The translations under genes were made by a program, and so were the position numbers. Positions 15,372-22,897 of a stretch of 64,000 nucleotides of DNA are shown one piece after another. Origin of the DNA: Enterovirga aerilata (GTDB lineage: Bacteria > Pseudomonadota > Alphaproteobacteria > Rhizobiales > Beijerinckiaceae); the NCBI RefSeq assembly GCF_013044135.1, contig NZ_JABEPP010000004.1, positions 457,428 to 521,427 of the forward strand, written 5' to 3'. Within the stretch, counting starts at the first letter, position 1. Each line of letters opens with the position of its first letter. Under the pieces are notes generated by a model. It was not told where the DNA came from and did not search any database. It worked only from the letters and a program-made list of their open reading frames with translations.

Positions 15372-16517
15372 ATGCGACAGACACGACGGGTAGTTCTTGC
15401 GGCAGCCGCCACTGTCTTCCTGGCGGGCACGGCCATGTCGTCGGCCGCGGATGGCCCGATCACGGTCGGCGCGACCGTCCCCACCACCGGCCCGCTCTCC
15501 CTCACGGGCAAGCAGTACTTCAACACGCTGACGATGGCCGAAGAGGACATCAACAAGGCCGGCGGGATCAACGGTCGTCAGCTCAAGATCGTGATCGAGG
15601 ATGCCGGCGCCTCGAACAGCACGGCCGTTTCGGCCTTCGTGAAACTGGTCCAGGAGACCAAGCCGCCCTTCGCGTTCCTGACGAGCTATTCCACGCAGAA
15701 CCTCGCCGTCGCTCCCGAAGTCGCAAAGGCAGGCATCCCGGTCATGTATTCGGGCGGTGCGGATGCCGTTGCCGAGAACGGCAATTCCTGGATGTTCCGC
15801 ATCCGCCCCGCCGACAGCCTGGCTGGCCGCGCCATGGCGCAGTTCGCGACGGGCACGCTCAAGGCGACCAAGCCCGGCATTCTCTACATTCAGAACGATT
15901 TCGGGCAGGGCGGCGCCGCCGTCGCGCAGAAGCAGCTCGAGGAAGCCGGTCTGAAAGTCGTGGCGAGCGAGGCCTACGGCCAGAACGACAAGGACTTCTC
16001 CGCCCAACTCCTGCGGCTCCGCTCCTCGGGCGCGGATGTCGTGTTCATCTTCTGCTACCCGGCCGACGGGGCGCTGGTGCTGCGCCAGGCCAAGGCGCTC
16101 GGCCTGAAGATGCCGATCGTCGCCTCGTCCGCAGCCTTCGTGCCGGCAGCTCTTCAACTGCTCTCGGCGGCCGACCTCGACAACGTCTGGGGCGTGGTCG
16201 ACGCCTTTGTCGACCCGAGCGTCGGCGGCCGCATGAAGGACTTCGCCGAGCGCTACAAGGCGAAGTTCGGCACGGATGCCGACCCGTACGGCCTCGCCTA
16301 TTACGACGGCGCGATGCTGATGGCCGAAGGCATGCGCAAGGTCGGCACCGACCCGAAGGCGCTGCGCGACTGGCTCGCCGCCGTGAAGGAATGGCCCGGT
16401 ATCGGGCATGCCTACACCTTCGACGCCAAGGGCAACGGCGTGCACGACCTCGCGGTGGTCAAGGCCAAGCGCGGCACCAAGGCCCTCGAGCTCGTCCAGA
16501 GCTTGAAGCTCGACTGA
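15372..16517 (+). CDS. LivK-type periplasmic substrate-binding protein
   Basis: A 381-residue periplasmic binding protein of the branched-chain amino acid/amide family (PF13458 type). A signal peptide (MRQTRRVVLAAAATVFLAG, cleaved near SSAADG) is followed by ITVGATVPTTGPLSLTG and EEDINKAGGINGRQLK, the usual N-terminal lobe. ATG 15372 has GGGGA just upstream. The ligand cannot be read from sequence; the downstream aminotransferase and hydantoinase genes suggest a cyclic amide, hydantoin, lactam or amino-acid derivative. A strong hairpin lies between this gene and the permease. Confidence 0.92.
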   Translation: MRQTRRVVLAAAATVFLAGTAMSSAADGPITVGATVPTTGPLSLTGKQYFNTLTMAEEDINKAGGINGRQLKIVIEDAGASNSTAVSAFVKLVQETKPPFAFLTSYSTQNLAVAPEVAKAGIPVMYSGGADAVAENGNSWMFRIRPADSLAGRAMAQFATGTLKATKPGILYIQNDFGQGGAAVAQKQLEEAGLKVVASEAYGQNDKDFSAQLLRLRSSGADVVFIFCYPADGALVLRQAKALGLKMPIVASSAAFVPAALQLLSAADLDNVWGVVDAFVDPSVGGRMKDFAERYKAKFGTDADPYGLAYYDGAMLMAEGMRKVGTDPKALRDWLAAVKEWPGIGHAYTFDAKGNGVHDLAVVKAKRGTKALELVQSLKLD

Positions 16518-16524
16518 GCCAGAC

Positions 16525-16551
16525 AGCGGCCGCGGGATCTCCGCGGCCGCT
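16525..16551 (+). terminator. strong intra-operon hairpin after the binding protein gene
   Basis: A perfect 11-bp stem: AGCGGCCGCGG (16525-16535), loop GATCT, CCGCGGCCGCT (16541-16551). It starts 8 bases after the binding-protein stop and ends 27 bases before livH. There is no U-run, so it is better explained as an RNA-stabilising element or partial terminator that keeps the binding protein in excess over the membrane components, as in many ABC importer operons. Confidence 0.65.
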
Positions 16552-16578
16552 CTTCCTGGCGGCGCGCGGCAGAACCCG

Positions 16579-17454
16579 ATGGCTGATCTCATCCAACTCG
16601 TCACGAACGGGCTTGCGCTCGGCAGCGTCTATGCGCTCGCCGCGATCGGCTTCGTGATCGTCTATTCCGCAACCGGCGTCGTGAACTTCGCCGCCGGCCA
16701 GTTCGTGATGCTCGGCACCTTTGCCGGCGTCACCACCCTCGTGACTCTCGGCCTGCCCATGCCCGTCGGCTATGCCGGGGCGGTGGCGCTCATGGCCCTG
16801 TTCGGGCTCCTGTTCTACGCCGCCGTCTACCTGCCGCTCAGCCGCAGCCCGGTCGTCACGATCATCATCGGGACGGTCGCGATCGGCATCACGCTGCAGA
16901 ACGCGGCGCTTCTCACCTTCGGCTCCTGGCCCGTCCGCCTGACCTCGCCCGTCGAGGACATGATCGTGGAGGTGGCCGGCGCCGTGATCCCGCTCCATGC
17001 GATCGCCGTCGTGGTCGCGACCGCGGTGCTGATCGGGCTCCTGTGGCTGCTCCTCAACAAGACGGCGCTGGGCATCGCCATGCGGGCGGTCGCGCAGGAT
17101 GTGCGGGCCGCCAAGCTGATGGGCCTGCGCGTCAACGTGCTTCTCGCCTTCACCTGGGTGCTGGCCGCCGTGCTCGCGGGCATCGCCGGCCTGATGCTCG
17201 GCCCGATGTGGTTCGCGGACGTCAACATGGGCGACCCGATCGCGCTGAAAGCCTTCGCGGCCACCATCATCGGCGGCTTCGGCAGCCTCCCCGGCGCGAT
17301 CGCGGGCGGCCTGTTCGTCGGCCTCGCCGAGGTTCTCGGCGCCTCGTACATCTCCTCCGCCTACAAGGACCTGATCGCCTTCGGGGCCATGATCCTGTTC
17401 CTGCTCGTGCGTCCCCAGGGCGTGTTCGGCGAGCGCATCCAGGATCGGGGCTGA
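16579..17454 (+). CDS. livH: LivH-type ABC permease
   Basis: A 291-residue inner-membrane permease with about eight hydrophobic segments. The N-terminus LVTNGLALGSVYALAAIGF and later FAATIIGGFGSLPGAIAGG are signatures of the LivH half of branched-chain amino acid-type importers. The latter contains the EAA-like loop that contacts the ATPases. It pairs with the LivM-type permease, which begins 5 bases after its stop. The symbol denotes the family, not proven leucine transport. Confidence 0.93.
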   Translation: MADLIQLVTNGLALGSVYALAAIGFVIVYSATGVVNFAAGQFVMLGTFAGVTTLVTLGLPMPVGYAGAVALMALFGLLFYAAVYLPLSRSPVVTIIIGTVAIGITLQNAALLTFGSWPVRLTSPVEDMIVEVAGAVIPLHAIAVVVATAVLIGLLWLLLNKTALGIAMRAVAQDVRAAKLMGLRVNVLLAFTWVLAAVLAGIAGLMLGPMWFADVNMGDPIALKAFAATIIGGFGSLPGAIAGGLFVGLAEVLGASYISSAYKDLIAFGAMILFLLVRPQGVFGERIQDRG

Positions 17455-17459
17455 GCACC

Positions 17460-18422
17460 ATGCGCTCCTCGCTCCCCCTCGTCGCGGTCCTGCTGCTTGC
17501 GGGCTTCGTCCTGTCCTTCACGGCGTCCGAATACACGCTGCGTCTCCTCAACATGGCCGTCATCGCGTCCGTCGCGGTGGTCGGGCTCAACTTCGCCTTC
17601 GGCTATGCTGGCCTGATCTCGCTCGGCCACGCCGCCTTCGTCGGGCTCGGCGCCTACACGCTGGCCATCCTCACCACGCAGGCCGGCTGGTCGCCCTGGC
17701 TCGCCGCCATTCCGGCGATCCTGGGCACGGGCCTCGTCGCGGCGGCGCTCGGCTATCCGCTGCTGCGCCTCAAGGGGCATTACCTGGCGCTCGCGACCCT
17801 CGGCCTGAATGTCAGCTTCAGCATCGTGGCCGCGAACTGGATCGAGGTCACGGGCGGCACGAACGGCATCGCCCGGATTCCCGGCCTGAGCATCCTCGGC
17901 CACGACCTGAAGGACGAGCGCTCCTTCCTGTGGTTCGGCCTGGCGGTTCTCGCCGTCCTGTCCGTCCTGGCGCTCGCCATCCACGGCTCGCGCATCGGCC
18001 GGGCCATGATGGCGGTGCGCGACGACGAGACCGCGGCGGCCATGACCGGGATCAACGTCACGGGGGTCAGCGTCTCCGCCTTCGCGCTCTCCGCGATCTA
18101 TGCGGCCGTGGCAGGCTGCCTGTTCGCCACCCACGTCCATTTCGTCTCGCCAGACGATTTCAGCTACGCGCATTCGATCACGCATCTCGCCATGCTGATC
18201 GTCGGCGGCGAGGCCACCGTCGCGGGCGCGATCATCGGCGCGACCCTTCTCACCTTCCTGCCCGAGTGGTTCCGCATCTTCGGAGACGGCTACCTCGCCT
18301 TCTTCGGCCTGATGATGCTGGCCATCCTCGTCTTCCTGCCCACGGGCATCATGGGGCTGCTGCGGCGCTGGCGCCGGGCTCCCCGCCCCGGCACGGCGCC
18401 TCACGGAGCGGCGCGGTCATGA
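17460..18422 (+). CDS. livM: LivM-type ABC permease
   Basis: A 320-residue membrane protein starting MRSSLPLVAVLLLAG. It carries the LivM motif LNFAFGYAGLISLGHAAFVGLGAY (residues about 42-65; quoted in part) and a C-terminal IVGGEATVAGAIIGA coupling loop. ATG 17460 is chosen because upstream residues in the same frame overlap livH and are not plausible. Its stop overlaps the ATG of the ATPase gene by ATGA. Confidence 0.93.
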   Translation: MRSSLPLVAVLLLAGFVLSFTASEYTLRLLNMAVIASVAVVGLNFAFGYAGLISLGHAAFVGLGAYTLAILTTQAGWSPWLAAIPAILGTGLVAAALGYPLLRLKGHYLALATLGLNVSFSIVAANWIEVTGGTNGIARIPGLSILGHDLKDERSFLWFGLAVLAVLSVLALAIHGSRIGRAMMAVRDDETAAAMTGINVTGVSVSAFALSAIYAAVAGCLFATHVHFVSPDDFSYAHSITHLAMLIVGGEATVAGAIIGATLLTFLPEWFRIFGDGYLAFFGLMMLAILVFLPTGIMGLLRRWRRAPRPGTAPHGAARS

Positions 18423-19156
18423 GTGCACTCCAGGCAACCGGCATCACCAAGCGCTTCGGCGGGCTCCTGGCGCTCTCCGAGGTCGACCTGACCGTCGATC
18501 CGGGCGAGTTCGTCGCCCTGATCGGCCCGAACGGCGCAGGGAAATCGACGCTGCTCAACGTCCTCACGGGCCTGTCCGCACCCACGACCGGGCGCATCGC
18601 GCTCGACGGCCGCGACATCACCCGGCTTTCGACGCACGACCGCATCCGCGCCGGGCTCGGGCGCACGTTCCAGCACGGGCGCCTCTTCGAACGCCTCAGC
18701 GTGATCGAGAACGTCATGGTCGGCGCTGCCAATCGGAAGGGCCGGAGCGAGGCCGAGCTGCGCAGCACGGCGTTCGCGCAGCTGCGGCGCATGGGGCTGG
18801 AGCGCTTCGCCGACCAGCCGATCTCGGCCCTGACCTATGGCAACCGCCGCATGGTCGAGCTGACCCGCGTCCTGGCCTGCGAGCCTCGCGTGCTGCTGCT
18901 CGACGAGCCCGCCGCCGGCCTGAATACCGGCGAGGTGGAGGACCTCATGGCGCGGCTTCGCGCCATCCGGGCTCAGGACAAGATCGCGATCGTGCTGATC
19001 GAGCACAACATGGGCATGGTCATGCGGCTCGCCGAGCGCGTGGTCGTGCTGAACTTCGGCGTGAAGATCGCCGAGGGTACGCCGGCCGAGGTGCAGGCCG
19101 ACCCGGCGGTCCTGTCCGCCTATCTCGGCGAGGGGGCAGCGCATGCTCGCCATTGA
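18419..19156 (+). CDS. livG: LivG-type ABC ATPase
   Basis: A 245-residue nucleotide-binding subunit. Walker A is GPNGAGKS, the signature region is LTYGNRRMVELTRVLA (the degenerate form usual for LivG), Walker B is LLLLDEPAAG, and the switch His is in IEHNMGMVM. ATG 18419 overlaps the upstream stop. Its end overlaps livF by 14 bases, so the two ATPases are made in step and probably form the heterodimer that powers LivH/LivM. Confidence 0.95.
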   Translation: MSALQATGITKRFGGLLALSEVDLTVDPGEFVALIGPNGAGKSTLLNVLTGLSAPTTGRIALDGRDITRLSTHDRIRAGLGRTFQHGRLFERLSVIENVMVGAANRKGRSEAELRSTAFAQLRRMGLERFADQPISALTYGNRRMVELTRVLACEPRVLLLDEPAAGLNTGEVEDLMARLRAIRAQDKIAIVLIEHNMGMVMRLAERVVVLNFGVKIAEGTPAEVQADPAVLSAYLGEGAAHARH

Positions 19157-19850
19157 CAACCTGACGGTCGCCTATGGCGAGATCGTCGCCCTGCACGGCG
19201 TGTCGCTGAAGGTCGAGGCGGGCGAGACCGTGGCTCTGATCGGCGCCAACGGGGCCGGCAAGACCACGCTTCTGCAGACCATCTCCGGGCTCAATCCCGT
19301 GCGGGGCGGCGACATCCGCTTCGCCGGCGCCTCCATTGCCGGCGCGTCCTGCGACCGCCGGGTGCGGATGGGCATCGCCCACGCGCCGGAAGGCCGGCGC
19401 ATCTTCCCCGGACTCACGGTCGAGGAGAACCTGATCATCGGCACCGCTCCATGGCGGCGTGCCGGCGCCTCCTATGCGGACGAGCTGGCCTTCGTGGTCG
19501 ACCTGTTCCCCCGCCTGAAGGAGCGGCGGAAGCAGCTCGGCTGGTCGCTCTCCGGCGGAGAGCAGCAGATGCTGGCGATCGGGCGCGCCCTCATGGCCAA
19601 GCCGAAGCTCCTGCTGCTCGACGAGCCGTCGCTCGGCCTCGCGCCGCGTCTCGCCGAAGAGGTGTACGAGCGCGTGAGCCGGATCCGGACGAGCGGCCTG
19701 ACGATCCTCGTCGTCGAGCAGAACACGGTGCTGGCGCTGGCCGTGGCGGATCGCGGCTACGTGCTCGAGACCGGCCGGGTCGTCCTGGAAGGCTCGGCCG
19801 CCGACCTCAGGACCAGTCCCCGCGTGCGCGAAGCCTATCTCGGCCGCTGA
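19143..19850 (+). CDS. livF: LivF-type ABC ATPase
   Basis: A 235-residue ATPase with Walker A GANGAGKT, signature LSGGEQQMLAIGRAL, Walker B LLLLDEPSLG and switch region VVEQNTVLAL. The APRLAEEV segment after Walker B is characteristic of LivF. It overlaps livG and precedes the aminotransferase gene by 16 bases, so uptake and first catabolic steps are co-expressed. Confidence 0.95.
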   Translation: MLAIDNLTVAYGEIVALHGVSLKVEAGETVALIGANGAGKTTLLQTISGLNPVRGGDIRFAGASIAGASCDRRVRMGIAHAPEGRRIFPGLTVEENLIIGTAPWRRAGASYADELAFVVDLFPRLKERRKQLGWSLSGGEQQMLAIGRALMAKPKLLLLDEPSLGLAPRLAEEVYERVSRIRTSGLTILVVEQNTVLALAVADRGYVLETGRVVLEGSAADLRTSPRVREAYLGR

Positions 19851-19866
19851 GGCCAGGAGAAGAGTG

Positions 19867-21183
19867 ATGACCTACCCAGATCCCGCCTCCCGCTCCAAGG
19901 CGGCGCATGACCGGGCGCGTGCGAGCCTGCCGGGCGGCAACACGCGCACGACCGTGTTCATGAAGCCGTACCAGATCTACGCGGAGCGCGGCGAGGGCTG
20001 CCGCGTGATCGACCTCGACGGCGTCGCGCGCATCGACTGCATCAACAACTTCACCTCCCTGATCCACGGCCACGCCCATCCGGCTCTCGTGGAGGCCGCC
20101 TGCGCGCAGATGCGGCTCGGCAGCGCCCCCGGCCTGCCGACGCTGTCGGAGATCGACCTCGCGGAGCTGCTGTGCGGGCGCGTCGCGTCCGTGGACCGGA
20201 TCCGGTTCAGCAATTCCGGCACGGAAGCGGTGATGAACGCCCTGAAGGCCGCCCGTGCCTTCACGGGGCGGCCGAAGATCGCGAAATGCGAGGGCGCCTA
20301 TCACGGCTCCTACGACTATGCGGAGGTGAGCCTCGAGACCCGCCCGGAGACCTGGACCCAGGGCCCACCGGCTTCGGTCCCCTACGCCAAGGGCACGCCG
20401 CAGGGCGTGCTCGACGATGTCGTCACGCTCCCCTTCAACGATATCGACGGCGCCGTCAGCCTGATCCGCGCGCACGGCGCCGACCTCGCCTGCGTGCTCG
20501 TCGACCCCATGCCGAACCGCGCCGGCCTCGTTCCCGCCGACCGCGCCTATCTCCAGGCCCTGCGCGAGGCGACCCGGGAGGTCGGTGCGCTGCTGGTGTT
20601 CGACGAGGTGATCAGCTTCCGGCTCGGCTATGGCGGCGCGCAGCCGTTCTGGGGCGTCGAGGCGGACCTGACGACCTTCGGCAAGATCATGGGCGGCGGC
20701 TTCCCCGTCGGGGCGACCGGCGGACGGGCCGACGTGATGGCCGTGTTCGACCCGAGCGAGGGCAAGCCGGCGCTGCCGGCCGGCGGCACCTTCTCGGCCA
20801 ATCCCGTGACCATGCGGGCCGGGCTCGCCGCCATGGAGCTTCTCGACCACGCCGCGTTCGAGCGCCTCGACGCCATGGGCGAGAAAATCCGCGCCGGCGT
20901 GGACGAGGCTTTCCGCAAGGCGGGCGTTCCCGGCTGTGCGACCGGCAAGGGCTCGCTCCTGAAGATCCACTTCACGGACCGCCCGGTGCGCGACTACCGC
21001 TCCGCCCATCTCGGGGCCGCCGAGGCGCAGCGCCAGGCGGCCTTCTTCCGCGCCCTCCTCAACGAGGGGGTGCTGATGGCGAGCTACGGCCTGATGGCGC
21101 TTTCCACGCCGATGACCGACGATGACCTGGACGCCATTCTGGCGGCCGTCGCGGCGGGTCTCGAGGCCGCCAAAGCCGCCTGA
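19867..21183 (+). CDS. class III PLP aminotransferase (GSAM / beta-amino acid aminotransferase type)
   Basis: A 438-residue PLP enzyme of the glutamate-1-semialdehyde aminomutase-like group. Visible features are NSGTEA (phosphate contact), GAYHGSYD, VFDEVISFR with the PLP-ring Asp (about 246), the Schiff-base Lys in TTFGKIMGGGF (about 273) and GTFSANPVTM. The N-terminal LPGGNTRTT and overall pattern recall bacterial beta-phenylalanine aminotransferase more than HemL. However, the C-terminal segment reads ASYGLMALSTP where, from memory, that enzyme has an Arg that binds the carboxylate. ATG 19867 follows AGGAG. It probably transaminates or isomerises an amino acid released by HyuA/B. Confidence 0.88.
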   Translation: MTYPDPASRSKAAHDRARASLPGGNTRTTVFMKPYQIYAERGEGCRVIDLDGVARIDCINNFTSLIHGHAHPALVEAACAQMRLGSAPGLPTLSEIDLAELLCGRVASVDRIRFSNSGTEAVMNALKAARAFTGRPKIAKCEGAYHGSYDYAEVSLETRPETWTQGPPASVPYAKGTPQGVLDDVVTLPFNDIDGAVSLIRAHGADLACVLVDPMPNRAGLVPADRAYLQALREATREVGALLVFDEVISFRLGYGGAQPFWGVEADLTTFGKIMGGGFPVGATGGRADVMAVFDPSEGKPALPAGGTFSANPVTMRAGLAAMELLDHAAFERLDAMGEKIRAGVDEAFRKAGVPGCATGKGSLLKIHFTDRPVRDYRSAHLGAAEAQRQAAFFRALLNEGVLMASYGLMALSTPMTDDDLDAILAAVAAGLEAAKAA

Positions 21184-21235
21184 TCGCAACCTATCCGGCC
21201 CTGCCAGGGGCCCCTGTCACCATCCAGAGATCGTC

Positions 21236-22897
21236 ATGACGCGCGCCGTCGATCCCATCACGCGTTCGGTCGTCGAGCACCGGCTGTCCTCCATCGTGGC
21301 CGAGATGGGGGAGGCCATGCTGCGGACCTCCTATTCGCAGATCCTGAACTCCAGCCGCGATTTCTCGATCGGCATCACGGATACCCAGGGGCGGCTTGTC
21401 GCCCAGGCGGACCACATCCCGGTCCATGTCGGCGCGCTGCCCTGGGCCACGAAGGCCGTCGAGGAGCGGTTCAAGGATGTCGTGCCGGGCGACGTGATCC
21501 TGATGAACGACCCGTATCACGGCGGCTCCCACCTCCCAGATCTCACGGCCTTTGTTCCAGTTTTCGACGGCGATGTACGCCTGTTCTGGACGATCGTGCG
21601 GGCCCACCAGAGCGACATCGGAGGCTCCACCTACGGCGCCTACAACCCCGATGCCCGCGACATCTGGACGGAAGGCCTGCGCGTGCCGCCGGTCCGCCTC
21701 TACGAGGCGGGCAAGCTGCGCGACGACCTGCTCGACCTCCTCGCGCTGAATACCCGCATCGCTCACGATTTCCGCGGCGACCTCGCCGCGATGGTCGGGG
21801 CCGCGCGCCTCGGCGAGCGCCGGATACTGAAGCTGTTTGGGGAGTTCAGCGGCCCCGTGGTCGTCCAGGCCGTCGAGGGACTCTTCGATGCCGCCGAGGC
21901 GCGCAGCCGCGCTATCATCTCGACCTGGAAGGACGGTGTCTTCGAAGGAGAAGCCTTCCTGGACGACGACGGGCACGGCCGCGAGAACATCCGCATCGCC
22001 GCCCGGGTCACGGTGCGCGGCACCGATGTCGAGATCGACCTCTCCGATTCCGACCCGCAGACGACCAGCTTCGTGAACTCCTCGCACGCCAATATGCAGT
22101 CGGCCTGCGTGATGGCGATCGCCTATCTGCTCGATCCCGACATCCCGAAGAATGCCGGGGCGTTCCGGCCGGTGACCGTGAAGGCGCGCGAGGGCACGAT
22201 CGTGTGGGCCGAGCCCGGCCGACCCGTCACGATGTGCACGAGCCATCCCTCCGACGAGATCGTCGAGGCGATCGTCAAGGCGCTCGCCGCATCCTGCCCG
22301 GATCGCGCGATGGCTGGATGGGGCCGGCGCTTCCGCATCGCCCTGCAGGGCGAGGACCCGCGCACCGGCCGCAGCTTCATCTGGCACATGTTCCACGCCC
22401 GCCCCGGAGGCGGAGCATCGCCCGCCGGCGACGGCTGGTCCTCCGCCGGCGAGTGGCACACCGTCGGCGGGCTGAAGTTCGGAAGCGTCGAATTCGCCGA
22501 GGTGCGCTTCCCGCTTCACTTCCGCCGGCACGAGTTCCTGCCGGATTCGGGCGGGGAGGGGCAGTTCCGGGGGGGGCTCGGGGCGGCGCTCGACCTCGTC
22601 GTCGAGACGGAGAAGCCGGCGCTGGCCAATACGGCCGGCGACGGTGCTCGGTACGGCGCCTGCGGCATGCTCGGCGGGAAGGACGCCCCTCCGCACCGCT
22701 ACATGCTGCTGTCCGAGGGACGCGAGCCGCGCATGCTCAAGACGAAGGAAACCAGCATCCCGGTGCGCTCCGGCGACGTGTTCGAGGTCCGGTCTGGCGG
22801 CGGCGGCGGCTGGGGTCCGCCCGAGAAGCGCGATCCCGCCGCACGCGAGCGCGACCTGCGCGAGGGCTTTGTGACGGCGAAGGGAGCCGGCCAGTGA
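21236..22897 (+). CDS. hyuB: hydantoinase B / oxoprolinase beta-type subunit
   Basis: A 553-residue subunit of an ATP-dependent cyclic amidase (N-methylhydantoinase, 5-oxoprolinase or acetophenone carboxylase family). It begins DPITRSVVEHRLSSIVAEMG and includes SRDFSIGITD, ILMNDPYHGGSHLPD and the closing RSGGGGGWGPP, all typical of the B subunit. ATG 21236 starts at the first family residues. Its TGA overlaps the GTG of hyuA (GTGA), so the two chains are made in a 1:1 ratio. It could hydrolyse hydantoins, lactams or related rings imported by the Liv system. Confidence 0.92.
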   Translation: MTRAVDPITRSVVEHRLSSIVAEMGEAMLRTSYSQILNSSRDFSIGITDTQGRLVAQADHIPVHVGALPWATKAVEERFKDVVPGDVILMNDPYHGGSHLPDLTAFVPVFDGDVRLFWTIVRAHQSDIGGSTYGAYNPDARDIWTEGLRVPPVRLYEAGKLRDDLLDLLALNTRIAHDFRGDLAAMVGAARLGERRILKLFGEFSGPVVVQAVEGLFDAAEARSRAIISTWKDGVFEGEAFLDDDGHGRENIRIAARVTVRGTDVEIDLSDSDPQTTSFVNSSHANMQSACVMAIAYLLDPDIPKNAGAFRPVTVKAREGTIVWAEPGRPVTMCTSHPSDEIVEAIVKALAASCPDRAMAGWGRRFRIALQGEDPRTGRSFIWHMFHARPGGGASPAGDGWSSAGEWHTVGGLKFGSVEFAEVRFPLHFRRHEFLPDSGGEGQFRGGLGAALDLVVETEKPALANTAGDGARYGACGMLGGKDAPPHRYMLLSEGREPRMLKTKETSIPVRSGDVFEVRSGGGGGWGPPEKRDPAARERDLREGFVTAKGAGQ

